A stretch of 64,000 bases of DNA from Chamaea fasciata (taxonomy: Eukaryota; Chordata; Aves; Passeriformes; Sylviidae), in the NCBI GenBank assembly GCA_029207755.1, contig JARCOQ010000006.1, positions 22,170,890 to 22,234,889 of the forward strand, in the 5' to 3' direction. The notes under the pieces are model-generated. The model had not been told where the DNA came from and did no database searches. It worked only from the letters and a program-made list of their open reading frames with translations. Both the position numbers and the translations under genes were made by a program. Positions within the stretch are counted from its first letter, which is position 1. Each line of letters begins with the position of its first letter. This document shows positions 1 through 12,160 of this stretch, in pieces.

Positions 1-1039
1 AGTAGACTTGTCAGACATGGGATCTGGAGTGTTCCTTCCTTCATGTATAATCTCAGTAAGTTTCCACTAGTTACAGATAGTGGAGTTTCTTATCCTTACA
101 CCCTCATTCTGCAGAGGTTCTGATGTGGCCTCATGATTAATTTGTGCCTGAGGGTGGGGCCGAAGCATTAATGCATATTCTTTGTAGGTGCTCAGGAATG
201 GAGCTGGATTCAATTATATTGCCTGCAGAGAGCTTATGAAGGCTACTTATAGGTCAGGTGAGTAATGGTGGGGGAAGCTGGGAAAAAATTAAATCTCCAC
301 TAGATCTGTTTGCAGAATAATCCTTTCAGAATAAGAACACAGCCTTGCTGAACACCTTGGTGAGAGTGCTTGGCTACTGTAGGAGTGCAATGGGAATGAA
401 ACCATACCTGCTCCACCCTCTTCATCTCCCCAGTGACATTGGGAGATGTCTGACATTTGCTTAATGTACTACAGAAGTGGGATGCTATTGATATCACTGT
501 TGGTGTTGAAAACTTTATGCTTTAAAAATTATTTACATTTTAGTCCTACATTTGAGATCTGCTAGTTCTGAACTGTTTGGAACTGCAGGTGAGGTGTGCC
601 ATTTCCTTCCTGAGCTGATTTTCCCCAGCTTTCCTTCTGTATGATGCCCTGCTTTAGCACATCATTCACTCCAAGAAATGAAAGAGATAAATAACGGGAG
701 GTTAATGGCATACTGTAACAGGGTATCCCCCTCCATCAGATGCAAAGTAGCCAAAACATTACGGAGGATGAGTATTTCTATTTTTATTTTCAGCTTGGAA
801 AAGTAATTCCAGATGTCATTATGTTGATCCTTCTTTGGTGTATCAAATGATTTGTTTTACTTAGGTATGTTTAATCTTACTTGGGGGATGTTTGGGCTGG
901 CAAATGGAACACGGGTCACTAGTTTATCTGACTCATGCCCTGAGCTAGTTTAGATTTAAATCAAGTTAAGGTTGTGCTGTCTTTTATTATACTTTTATAT
1001 TTATTGTAAGTGAAGACTAACAGTTCTACATTTAATGGT
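1..1039. other. TBC1D1 intron, start of window
   Basis: AT-rich intronic sequence upstream of a CR1 fragment. No exon, RNA gene or mobile element is recognised. It is assigned to the TBC1D1 intron because the conserved exons at 37 kb onward begin in mid-protein, and no open frame in the window resembles the preceding exon that encodes most of PTB1. That exon is therefore inferred to lie before base 1. Confidence 0.6.
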
Positions 1040-1450
1040 TTCACAGAGATCTGAGTCAAAGAGGACATTCAGTATCTCAGCCTTGTCCTGAGTTCCATTC
1101 AGAGCAGTCTCACATTTTCCCAAACCTGTCTTCTGTCACCTGCAGAGTTATAAAGACTTTTTTGTTGCCTTTGACAACCCTTGCTAGATTCAATTCCAGG
1201 TGGACTTCGGCTTTGCTAATAATGTCTCTGTCTTGGCATGGCAGGTTGTTATTGAGGCTCTCTGGAAACTGGATGGATTGACTATGTCCTGCTGTGTTTT
1301 TCCTACAGCAGATAATTGAGTGGTTGAAGTCCCTCATCAGGACCAGGGTATGCCAATAAGGCTACTCTGAGCTGTCTGTAGAATGCATCATCCACCTGTT
1401 CTTTCTGATCACAGAGTAATATAAATTCCTGTATGCAGAGTAGAAGTTGG
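1040..1450 (-). mobile_element. CR1 LINE, internally deleted ORF2 fragment
   Basis: Read on the minus strand, the translation matches two separate parts of the CR1 ORF2 protein. The first is the endonuclease segment with VDDAFYRQL and a DFNHSIICCRKNTAGH motif, equivalent to the family's DFNHPDICW...NTAGHKQS. The second is LELNLARVVKGNKK, from the linker between endonuclease and reverse transcriptase. The two are only about 20 codons apart instead of well over 100, so a large internal deletion has joined them. Similarity then fades through a KAEILNVLF-like stretch near 1,050. The copy is broken and cannot move. Edges are approximate because they were judged by eye. Confidence 0.8.
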
Positions 1451-4400
1451 CAGACAGCACTGTCATTTTTAATTTTTTTTTTTAAAGTGAAGCAGATGCT
1501 CAGAATGCTTGAAAGTTTCCCCCTTTTTATTCTGTGATATGAACTGGAGGTTTAGAGAATTTGAGGGAAAGCCTAGAAACTTGAGCCTGATGTCTTTCCA
1601 GGAAAATATTTCTGTGACATTACCAATGCAGAACTGAAGTGTGAAGAAAGGTAAAAAGTTCAGTTCAGAATTTTAAAGGGTTACATTTTGTACTGGTGTT
1701 TTTGTTTGTGTGAGTTAGGTTTTTTGGTCCCCAAGACTCTGGACACAAGTTGTCATAACAGCCTGTAATATATGCTTGTGTTTACCAGAGCAGTTAATGC
1801 TATGATGGCAAAACACTGGGAAGAACTTTTCTGCTTAAGAGAAATATATTGCCTGTGATTTAAACAGGATCACAGCTGCACATGACATGAACAAGTCTAT
1901 GTGGTGCTTCTGAATCTTCTCTCTGTAGTGTCATCAGTCAAGGACAGCTTTTGGCCTGGGCAGCTGCAGGAGTGTTACCGTGAGAGCTGCAGTGTCTGTA
2001 TGGTCGCAGCAGACTGGGACACCCGCTGGAAACCTGAGCCTGCTGATTGATTTCACCTGTGCCAAATCTACCCCAAGGCAAACACAGATACGACCCATCT
2101 CCTTACACTGAGGCACTTCTTGAAATGTAGCTCTTGGACTGTTGTTGAGCTTTTTGGTTACAACTGTGACGTCTTCTGTTGTTAGGGGTCTTCAGGTTTT
2201 TTGTCCACCCATTGCTTTAACAGTTACTATGCTTTTAAACAACCTTCACCTGCTTTCATGAGTTAAAATAGCTTATGCTCTTAAGTAGATCACGCTGTCT
2301 TACCTGGAATGCAGCACTCTGTTACATGTTGTTTATGATCTGATTATGTGCTGAAGAAGCTGGTTTCAGATAATCAACACTTAGCTCTCTGTGAGGCTGC
2401 ACAGAGCTGAACTTCACATTATTCATCTATAAAAGGAATGGCAGGGGCCCAGTGAACTCCTAAGCAGTTGTTGTGAGGCTTGGCTTCATGACTGTCGATT
2501 CTTGCACAACTTGTTTTTACTTTAGACTCTAAAGTATAGCCTCACTAAATACCTCATTTTTATTAGCACCATTTCCCTTTCTTGAAAGAATTCAGGGAAT
2601 ATAATTTTAAAGGTAGAAGTGATGTTTTTCCTCTCTGTTTTACTGCCTGATGAGTCTAGGGTGATTAAAACGTGGTTCTTCCTTTGCAAAAAAACATAAA
2701 ACACTGAAACAAAATTAAGTAACTGGACTAATGTCAGTGCAAATGAGAACTTGATTTGGCAGTTTTCTGCCTCCTTATGCACCTTTAGGGTTTTTGATTA
2801 GATCTGTGTAATTGCAGACTGCTAGCACTGCTTTTTGATTTAGGACATCTGTATCCCAAATACTAACTGAAGAAAATGTAAAATACAGAAAGAAAAAAAA
2901 TGCAGCAGAACAATTTAAAAATCAAATACATATTTGTGCTGTGCACATATACAGTCCGGTTTGTAAAGTAGGTCAAAGTTTAGCTGTGTAAATCCTAACA
3001 GAATATCCTGTATGATGCAAACAACCAGCTGTGCATTCAGTGCTCTCACAATTAATCAAGCTTTACAGGCTTCTTGAGTATGAGTGTGACACCAGTTCTA
3101 TCCTGGGATCTGTTCAAACACTTTATGTATGTGAGCTTTTCTGTCAGGGAGCTTTAGTGGCCAGTGACCCTGTCCCTAGCAGCATTATTCCAAGCCTTTA
3201 TGGGGCTCATGTCAAATCTTAGAGACTTTGTGACATTCTGCATCAGCTAAGTGCTCGTCTGTTTGCTCTCGTTTTATAAAAAATATTGCAGGATTTCCCT
3301 AAACTTTTTGTGATTACCACTTGGAGGAATTTGTGTAACACCAGTACTGCTGTTTGACTTAGTCAGAGATAATGTCTGATCAAGGAAGATGAAATTAATC
3401 ACAAGGTTTTTAAAAAGAGTTGCCTATTCCCACTCTTACGGCAGCAGCAACATAAAATTTATATATTCTTGTGATTTCTTATCTTAGTGTAATAGTTAAC
3501 TGTATAGTAAACTGATACTTTTCATGTATTTTTCAACTTAAATAATACTGAAAGTAGCTGTGTGTTGTGATTTTACATGCACTTTATTTTAGAGTCAGAG
3601 TTCATGCCAAGGCTATTTATTGTTCAAGGCTATTAACTGTTCCTTCAGTATTGGGGATTGTAGCAGAAATACAAAACAGCAGAACTGAGGCAAAAACATC
3701 ATTAATGGTTTTGTGATGGCTTCTCATCTGATTACTAACCATTTTTTTGTCTTAACTTGTGGCCAGCACAGGTAACTGGAGCCATGAATATTTAAGCATT
3801 CTCCAGAGCTGTAGTAGACTTTTCTTTAAAAGCTCCTGTTCACACAGAGAAGAGCTTCCTTACAAATCTCCAAAGAGAAGCTGACTCCTAACATCTTAAC
3901 CAAGTTTGACTCAGCTTTCCGTGGCCTTGTATTCCCTTGTTTGCTGATTTGCACATTCCCAACTTTCCCCCTATTCTTTATACTGTGGTATCACTCAGTG
4001 AGGTGTTTCAGAGCAATTTGAATATTCCAAAGGAAAAGTGACAAAAGTTTCAATGAAATCAGCATCCTAACATGATCACAGAACAGTTTAATGTGCACCT
4101 TTGTGGGAGTCAAGAGCATTGCCATCTAGAGCAGAGAGAAGGCTTGGCCTCAGATCTCCAGTTCATTCAGTCTTAAACTGCTGTGGGGTTTTAGTTCAAG
4201 TGTAATCTATGATGGTTCACTGAGGAGATTTTATAGCTGTCCTCTGTCAAAAGAGGCAATTCTGTTATTCTTTTCTCTTCTGATCTGTCCCTGGATGTAC
4301 TTTTTCGTTGTTTTCCCTTGTGCTGGCACTTATATTTGTCTAGCTTTTTGTTGAGCTGTTTTAGGGGCTAAGGTAAAGGAAACTAATTTCATTCTGCTCC

Positions 4401-4683
4401 AAAACCAATTTAGTGCACTTTGCCAGATCACCATAGATATTTTTTGTCAAATTTCAAGTTGACATAAATCCGGAAACTAAAGTGAATATAAAAAAATTCG
4501 GGTCAAGTTTTTCCTGGTCCTTTCATAAACAGGTGGGGGAAATAGATGTGCCACACCAGGTGTACTCCAAAGGGGTCGGGCTGTGGAGCAGGAAACCTGT
4601 TGTTCTTTCTTTATAGGATGACATAGATCTTAATAGTAGGACTGTGAGGATGGGGGTGCACAGGGACACTTGCAGGCTTCCTT
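1451..4683. other. TBC1D1 intron, no recognised element
   Basis: Non-coding, AT-rich sequence. Short open frames in this stretch show no recognised family and no exon-like splice context. A moderately GC-richer patch at about 1,930-2,110 has no recognised identity. Confidence 0.6.
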
Positions 4684-4822
4684 GGCCTCTGTACACAGAG
4701 CCACCTTTGGAGCATGGTGCTCATAACACCAAGTTTGTGGATTCAATCCCTGTATGGGCCATTCACTGAAAATTTGGGCTTGGTTATCCTTGTGGGTCCC
4801 TCCCAACTCAGAATATTCTGTG
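4684..4822 (+). mobile_element. SINE: tRNA-Ile-like head with CR1-like tail (TguSINE1 type)
   Basis: Positions 4,684-4,760 follow a tRNA-Ile from end to end. They start ggcc and run through GAGCATGGTGCT and ATAACACCAAG to a B-box-like GGATTCAATCC (4,739-4,749), closing with GGGCCA. The A-box region has decayed. From about 4,761 the sequence turns into a CR1-like 3' tail (TTGTGGGTCCCTCCCAACTC...ATTCTGTGA) ending at 4,822. A tRNA-Ile head on a CR1 tail is the architecture of TguSINE1, described from the zebra finch. The 3' tail would have been recognised by CR1 reverse transcriptase. This is a diverged dead copy and not a working tRNA gene. Confidence 0.85.
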
Positions 4823-7800
4823 AAAGTGTCACTGGCATTGAAATCTCTCCTGCTAGTAAGGTGTGAGGATAAATCAGTGCACACCTGCCCTGTGAGTCAA
4901 AGTAGCCTTGCTGTAAAAAGACAAACATCCCAGAGTGAGTGATCTTCAACTGGGAGACACTCTATCCCCATATTACCCGAGCATTAATCATATTAAAGTC
5001 CTCAGCTTCACAACTTGTAACAATAGCAAAAAATGTAGCAACAAAGTTATCCAGCTCACCTTACTGTGGTGTAGTAAAGTCTGATTTCTGCAAAGGTGTT
5101 GGATGCAAGGCACAAAGGAAGTGAATGGGTCTCTTCACTGGCTTGCAGCCTCATCAGTCCTATGGCTTCAAACAAACACGCAGCAAGCAGACAGTACTGG
5201 GCAAATAAAAACCCAAACTAAACTGAAAAACTTGTGCCCATGGAAAAGTTCGGAGTGAGAAATAGGAGGAGTGTGAAAATGTAAGTTGTGTATACAGAAT
5301 TAAGAGTTAAAAAAATACTGTTTGATTTATAGCAATATTGAATATAAACTGCATGCACACTACTACATGAAGAAATACTTAAGATGAAGGAACTCCAATG
5401 TATTTTCTGAATTACCCACTGCTGAGGCTTGCTGAAGTTGATTTAAGACTGGAAGTTTGGAAGTTTGAATGCTGCCTTATTGATCTCCAAACTCAAGTCA
5501 GAAAGTCTAATCTAGACTCAATAGATGGGTTTTATTTTTTTGTTTATTTAGTGAACACTCTTAAGTAATGCAAAGTATAAACAGTTGTGAAGTTCTTAAA
5601 TTAATTTTATGGATACTTGGTGCAATGATAGTTGTATGCAGTTTAAAGCCAGAAAGTGTATAAGAAAGGGGAGAAAAAACTGCTTTGATAATAACAGTTT
5701 TTATTTTAAAAATCAGTATTACCTAAAACAGTGTTAGTTTTTTTGGCACACAGTACAATAGCATACTGAGGACAGTGTGATTTATTTAACAAATATGAGA
5801 AGATAGTTTTTGTCAAATACATGAATAAGCAAAGGCCATATCTGTCATGTAGGTTAGTACAGTCTCTACAGACAGACTAAAGAGTAGTTCTCACTCATAT
5901 CTGATTGATATCTGTTGTCTTTCCTCAAGACTAGTAAAACCAAAACCTCCTATTTTCTGCTTTGAAAGTTTCATTAGGAAGCTTGGGCTTTAGCTCACTT
6001 GGAGCTACTTAAACATGGACATTCATGTTCAGGCAGTTGTTTTTTCTTCTTTTCAGATTTTAAAATGACCCTAAAAGACAAATGCAAGCCATCCACATTA
6101 AAATATGAAGATGCCAATTCATAAATTATGATACTGAGTAAATCACCTTCCCGAAATAGCTCCTTATGTTTCCATGCAGTTGGCTTTTCATTTTTAGAGT
6201 TTTGCCTTTCCTGGGCTGACATTTATGCTGTGCCCCCTAGGTCATCAGATGGGGACTCTTTGGCTGTAGTGAAGCAGAAAACCAAAGCAGAGGAGGCATA
6301 TATAACTGCTGTATTTACTTTAGCAGTACAATCTCCCATCCTGTTATATGTCAAAGTGAATAATGGTAGAAAATCATTGTCGTAAAATCAGTGCTTTCCC
6401 TTGCCTGGTGTAGACATAATTGTTCTGTATTTCTGTTTTCTTTACCCTCTCTGTGGACGTCAAGTTATGGGAAGGGCTGTGGGAAATATTTTCCTAAAGA
6501 ATGATTTGTGTGACTGGACAAATACAGGCTTAAATGGATATGTGTGTTTGCCCTAAAGGTTGCTCATCGAGGATCTGATATAAGGATTGAGTGGATAATG
6601 CCAGTTTATACTTGGTTTGTCCTTTGTATGAAACTGCTGGTTGATTTGGACTTCCCCTTTTTTTCCCACCCTCCCCCCACTTTTCCCAGAGTGACAGTAA
6701 TTGAGATCTATTGCTGGTCATAAAAACAGCTTCACTGATGGTGATTCCTCTTGCATTGGGTTAAGTTTGGTCCTTGCAAGCTTCTTGTTTCAGCCTTTAA
6801 AAGAAACCCACAAAACTAGCTTCACAAAGGCAGGATGTGCTTCAAAATTGTATTTTTAGTAATTGTGATGTGGCTTGTTGTGTTGCTTTGTTGCTTATAT
6901 GCTGTGCTTCTACTTATAAAGAACTTGCACAGGAAGAGGGAATAAAAGCTAAATCTTATAACTCCTCATTTGAGATTTTTGGAAGCCACGTTTAACACAA
7001 AGGTGTAAAGTGGAGCTTGCAGTGAATATCTGGTGGTGTATTTGCATCTAAACCTGTGGGTAACTGAAATGGAGGTGGTTTTTTGAGAGTCAGAAAGCAA
7101 ATTATACATAAATCTTATTTCTGAGTCTTCGAGGCTGAAAATCTGTATGCACTTTAACTTCAGGCTGGTTCCTTTGAAGACAACAGGCATACTTGCAACA
7201 GTGACTTTAAACATGCCTGTAGATACTTGCTTGGTTAGCACCAATATATGTAATATGCATAATATATTATTCTGCTTGGTTTTGTCCTAGATTTTTTTTA
7301 ATGACAGTTATGTTGTTCATGTAGGAAAAAAAGGTTTCCAATACCTGTAATTAAGTAATTTAGAAAGATTTTTAATGAAACAGTACTTTTAAAGCCAGAC
7401 AAGAAAATTTATAATTCAAACACAAGAATATATTCAAGATAATTAACATGGTTGATTCAACACCACTATTACAAAAATTAGGTTTCTTTGCTTTTTTATA
7501 ATTTCAAATAGAAGCATGCCATATGTCTACAAAGCAATAATTTACTAAAGTCTTAAGAAGAGCAAATCCCTGTTCATCACTTTTAATTCTCTATGGACTA
7601 AGAAAACTGTGTTCTAATGTGCATCTTCAGGTACAAACGGTGTTGGTACCTTCAGAGGTCTCTCACTGAAGCTGTATTTGGAGGCATTTCTAGAAGTTGT
7701 GTTATCATGTTAGGATTTCCTTTGTTGGACCAGCTGTCCAGCAGCAATGAGGCACTTCAGTTTTCCCGGTTTAAGTGCATATTTCAAAGCGACACAATAG

Positions 7801-8760
7801 TGGGTAATGACACACTGGAAGGAGGCACTCTGATTCCCAGATCAGGACTGGGATTTAGGAGAGAAAGCAGTTGCTTCTGCGGAGCTCTCTGCAGTATCTC
7901 TGCTGCTGTGGAGAGCTGCACAGCATTCCTGACAGTAACATTCCTAGCCAGGCCGTTACAGAAGCTTTTCTAATTGCAGGGAGAGAACTTCATTGCTCTT
8001 AAAAGGGATTACTCCCCGGAGTGCGTAGCTCCTTTTGTGCCTCCAATCCCTTCACAAGTTCGCAGATTCATCAGGGTTTAAGATAAGGTGTTTAAGTGCC
8101 ACTTAGTGGCTGTCCGGGGCAAATGTAAGATACTGCGATTGCTGTGACAGTTTTCACCTCTTCTGCTTTCCACCAGCAGGAGAATTGCTCACCTTACCGT
8201 GGAGATACCGAGGGCTAAATCTAAAACTGGTTGAAATCAGTTGAAAGATGCTGGTGGGGTTTTCAGTAAGAAAGTTTCAGTACTGTAATTTCCGTTTTCC
8301 ACTTTTTTTTTTCCCGAATTGTCCTACTGAAGTTCCGTTAGGGTTCTCCTATTGGGTTTTTTGGGGGTTTTGTTTTTCATTGGGGTGTTTTCCCAATATT
8401 TTTGCAATGCCTCTAAAAGTATTGGAATGAGTTTGCATTTTACTATGTAAAGTCTGTAGAACAGAAATACTGCTGTTTCTGGAGTTTATTCTTGTGTGTT
8501 GAATTTCACAAAACAAGACGTGCTTAACATTGGTGAGTGCTTGAAATCAGCCACTGTTCTGGGGTGTTTCAGCTCCCCTCAGCAGAATATCTGACAGATG
8601 TGAAGACATTAGCTCTCTAGTCATGGTAGGAGCTTGCTATGGTAAGTTTTTATGTGTGAAAGGACAAAAGTTTATCTTCTAGAAACTTGCAGGACTTCTG
8701 AATATTCTTCACATGTATGTTATTAATTGTGTACTGAACCAGATACATCCTTAAGACATA
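4823..8760. other. TBC1D1 intron, mostly unique sequence
   Basis: No exon or mobile element recognised. It contains a homopyrimidine tract on the + strand at about 6,652-6,690, and a moderately GC-rich stretch at about 7,840-8,200 with an open frame (7,617-7,973) that has no splice or family support. Confidence 0.6.
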
Positions 8761-8826
8761 TAAGGATATAGTAGCAACTTGATCTGTGATTTAAGTGGGG
8801 GCAATTCTCAAAAGAATAGCTTTTAC
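8761..8826 (+). repeat. Old interspersed repeat, copy 1
   Basis: About 66 bases that align without gaps to 11,976-12,041, with around eight differences by eye. The shared core begins TAAGGATATAGTA and ends ATAGCTTTT. Similarity may continue weakly past 8,826 (ACTGGGAGG near 8,870 resembles ACTGGGAGA near 12,114). The level of divergence suggests an ancient repeat family. I cannot name it with confidence. Confidence 0.6.
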
Positions 8827-9560
8827 ATCTCATAGTGCCTGCATTGCCTGAATGCAGGGTTCCTCTTTACTGGGAGGAGGTTTCCAGTGGGCTTTCTGCA
8901 GTGTACTGCAGAAGGCATGCTTCAAGTTTTTATTTAGAATGGAGTTGTCTTTTGGGGTTTTTTTTCTTCTCTTTCAGTTTTTGTGTTTAATAGACTATCC
9001 ATATGCATGCTAGATTTGGAAGAGTCAGAAAAGTTCCCAGGAACCCCAAACAAACAAAACACAGATTTCTGATTACATTTCTTGTTAACGTTACAGCACA
9101 GAAACTGTCAAGGTCTCAGGATAAACCCCTTCACACGTGTTGAAACAATGTACTTCCAACAAGCCATATAAAACCTAGATACGTGACAAATTTTCCTTAG
9201 CCTGATAACCCTCAATGACCTGACTTTAAGTACACGTTTGGACAGGCATATCAGCCTGTTCTGGAAGTCTTGATGCCAGCTTGAAACATCAGCTGAATTA
9301 GACTTCCAGGTTTTTGTCTTAACTGGAGTTGTGAGTAAAATCAAAGCACTTGCATGGGGTTGACATTGTGGATCTACAGTGAGAGAAAGTAATACTTGAT
9401 TCTTATTAAGTTCTTGTTGTTTGACTGTATATTACAGCTTTTTGCATGCTAAGAGAAAAAACTGGGAAGATTGATTAAAACTGGCCTATATTCTACTCAT
9501 AAATTATAATTGAAAGCAATGGGACACTTGAGAATTTAATATACCCTGAATGAAATGTCC
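8827..9560. other. TBC1D1 intron, no recognised element
   Basis: Non-coding sequence between the old repeat and the CR1 3' end. An open frame on the minus strand (9,108-9,344) has no recognisable family. Confidence 0.6.
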
Positions 9561-10440
9561 TGTTTAATATCTTTATCAGTGATCTGGACAGGGGGATCAA
9601 AGGCACACTCAGTAAATTCACAGATGACATCAAGTTGAGCAGGAATGTTTGTAGGAGGGCAGGAACGCTCTGCAGAGGGATCTGGACAGGCTGGATAAAT
9701 AGGCCAAGGCCATTTGCAAGAGGTTCAACATGGCAAAGTGCTGGATCCTACATTTGAGTCACAACAACCCCAGGCAGTGCTACAGGCTGGGGCAGAGTGG
9801 CTGGAATGTGGCCACAGCCAGCTGAACATGAGCCAGGATGTGCCCAGGTGGCCAAGAAGGCCGGTGGCATCCTGGCCTTTGTCAGAAATAGTGTGGCCAG
9901 CAGGACCAGGGCTCAGAACTGGTGAGGCCACACCTTGAGTGCTGTGTCGAGTTCTGGGCCCCTCACAACAAGAAAGACATTGAGGGGCTGGGCCAGAGAA
10001 AGGCAAAGGAGCTGGGGAAAGAAAGCTCTGGAGCACAAGGCTTATGAAGAGCAGCTGAGGGAGCTGGAGGTGTTCAGCCTGGAGAAGGCTCAGGGGAGAC
10101 CAGATCACTCTTTGCCATTATCTGAAAGGAGATTGTAGTGAGGTGGGGATTGGCCACTTTTCCCAAGTAACAAGTGACAGGTTGAGAGGAAGTGGCTTCA
10201 ATTGCACCAGGGAAGGTGGATGTTAAATTGGATATTAGGAAAAAAAATCCTCAGTAATAGGGTTGTCAGGTATTGGATCAGGCTGCTCAGGGAAGTGGTA
10301 AAATCACCATCCCTGGAAACATTCAAGAAATGTGTGCATGTGATACTTGAGGACATGGTTTAGTGGTGAATATGGCAGTGCAAGTTAGTGGTTGTACTTG
10401 ATGATCTTACAGGTCTTTTCCAACCTAAATTGGTTCTAAA
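9561..10440 (+). mobile_element. CR1 LINE, 3' end of ORF2 and 3' UTR
   Basis: Sense-strand remnant of a CR1 retrotransposon. The sequence moves through landmarks of the reverse transcriptase C-terminal half: ATCAGTGATCTGGACAGGG, LSKFTDD near 9,610-9,630, GGATCTGGACAGGCTGGAT, TGGCCAAGAAGGCC and GTGAGGCCACACCT. It ends in the typical tail with GATCTTACAGGTCTTTTCC at about 10,402-10,420. Several frameshifts and stops break the frame, so the protein is dead. As usual for CR1, the 5' part is missing (5' truncation). Open frames on both strands here are by-products of this element. Confidence 0.93.
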
Positions 10441-11975
10441 AGACCTGCTCAGATGACTTCTGAGGTTCACTTATCCGTTTGAGTCTTTGTGCCTGTGAAC
10501 ACATTCAAATATATGAGTTAAGACTTGTAAGTTATTCAAGTATGTGAGCTCAGACTTTCAGTGGTATCTGTGAATATACTTCAGTGAAGAATTCAGCTGT
10601 CTAGCCCATCCATCCAGCTTTGTACAGGTTTCTCCTGGAATGCCAGTTCCCTATTGGTGCTAAGAATCCCCAGAAAGGAGGAAATGGCAGAACTGACCCA
10701 TGATTAGTTATGAATTTATGTATTTCAGTAGTGTACTGCATGTCAACTAATAATTTAGACTTTATTCCTGAAAATATGTACACATTTCCAAATTTTTCCA
10801 ACTCCATGAGTCTTACATGAAATGATGCGACTGTCTCCCCTTCTTGGTGATAAGATGGTTAACAGAACCTGTGGGGAGGGGCTGCGTGGATCCATGTGTT
10901 TTTGGATGGCTGACTCAGCACTGCAGAGGCTCCCATTGTTGTGGCAGAGGAGCGGAAGCGCAGTCAGCACATGTGGGTGAAATGTGCAGTGGTGACTTAC
11001 AGTAGTATATCCTGAGCCCTTTGAAGCCATGCAGTTTTATCAAAACCACAAAAGAGCCATAAGGACAAATCCTGCTGCTGCTGTCTGTTTTAAAAGCCTC
11101 TCTATTGTGTGTTATATTTCACAAATGTTTTCCAGTGTGTTTTTTAGAAGTTAAAACAGAATTGTCTTAAAGTAACTAAATGTGGAGTGTTGTTTGTAAT
11201 GGAACCTGGAACTGTAAATTTCTGAATGGAAAGCCAACTGAACCATGGGGTAGGTGATTTTTCAGATTGGTAAAGACAGTGTTTGAACCTTGGTTTGAAA
11301 GATGGTTTTATTGCCATTTTGTGGCTTTCACTGTAATTGAAAGACAGTATGACTTAGCCAAAAATACAAAAGCAAAAGAGTCCATATCACTGGTGAAGAT
11401 ACATGCAATGGGTTAATAAGCCTGCAGAAGAGTGTAGGAAGGGGAGAGATTAGAAATAGTAAGGTAAAATTGCAAGGGAGCCTTGCTGGTAAAGTTTTCC
11501 GCTTTCAAGACAGCTGAGAAGGAATATAATCAACAGCACAACATAGCATAATAAAAGTCACAGATAATTTAATAAAAAGGCAGATTTATATGCTCCATAA
11601 AAAAATACTGTACATGCAAATTATTATGTTAGTAAATTTCAGTGTATTCTCAATTTCACATTACACTGGAAATATCTAGGGAAGGACTGTGCTGCAGCTT
11701 GTAATCAAATGGAAGGCTGGTGATGATAAGTGATGTAGAGCAAGGGTTGGGCAGGCAGCTGAGTGCACTTCTTAATCAACTGCAAGGGGCTGCAATAGTT
11801 CTCAGTTGGCTGCTGCAGTTCTCTCACCAGGGTTTTTTCCAAGAGCACCCGAGCGGGGAGGCTTATGATGTGAGGGCAACCTTACAGACATTAAAATTTC
11901 TTCAGCTTGATTATGGAAAAGAGCAGGACAATTCAGCATTTGTTTCCTCTTTTTGTTATCTATGCTTGAGATTTG
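10441..11975. other. TBC1D1 intron, no recognised element
   Basis: AT-rich intron. Nothing recognised. An A-rich stretch at about 11,530-11,640 contains several AATAAA-like hexamers without other features of a gene end. Confidence 0.6.
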
Positions 11976-12160
11976 TAAGGATATAGTAACAACTTGGTCT
12001 GTGATTTCAGTGGGGCCAGTTCTCAAATAAATAGCTTTTTCACTCAGCTGCCCATCACATGTGAACTGCAATATAGCTCCATTGACTGTAGGTAAGTTCT
12101 GGACCCTACACCTACTGGGAGAGAAACATGAACTGATAGTTCTTATTGTTAAGCAATTCC
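11976..12160 (+). repeat. Old interspersed repeat, copy 2, partly self-complementary
   Basis: The first 66 bases match copy 1 at 8,761-8,826. Downstream, the segment around 12,087-12,110 (AAGTTCTGGACCCTA) is roughly the reverse complement of the segment around 12,009-12,022 (GTGGGGCCAGTTCT). The element therefore looks like a decayed long hairpin or a short inverted-repeat transposon. A related fragment may sit at 12,272-12,300, where GTGAACTACAATATAAGCTC resembles GTGAACTGCAATATAGCTCC at 12,060-12,079. Family assignment is inference. Confidence 0.5.

Noticed and set aside
4684..4760. Possible tRNA-Ile gene
   Set aside because: The A-box and 5' arm have decayed and the sequence continues into a CR1-like tail, so it is the head of a SINE.
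7617..7973. Open frame of 118 codons
   Set aside because: No domain, no signal-like start, and no matching donor or acceptor. Codon content looks random.
9714..10138. Open frames on both strands, up to 127 codons
   Set aside because: They lie inside the CR1 3' end at 9,561-10,440 and are by-products of that element.
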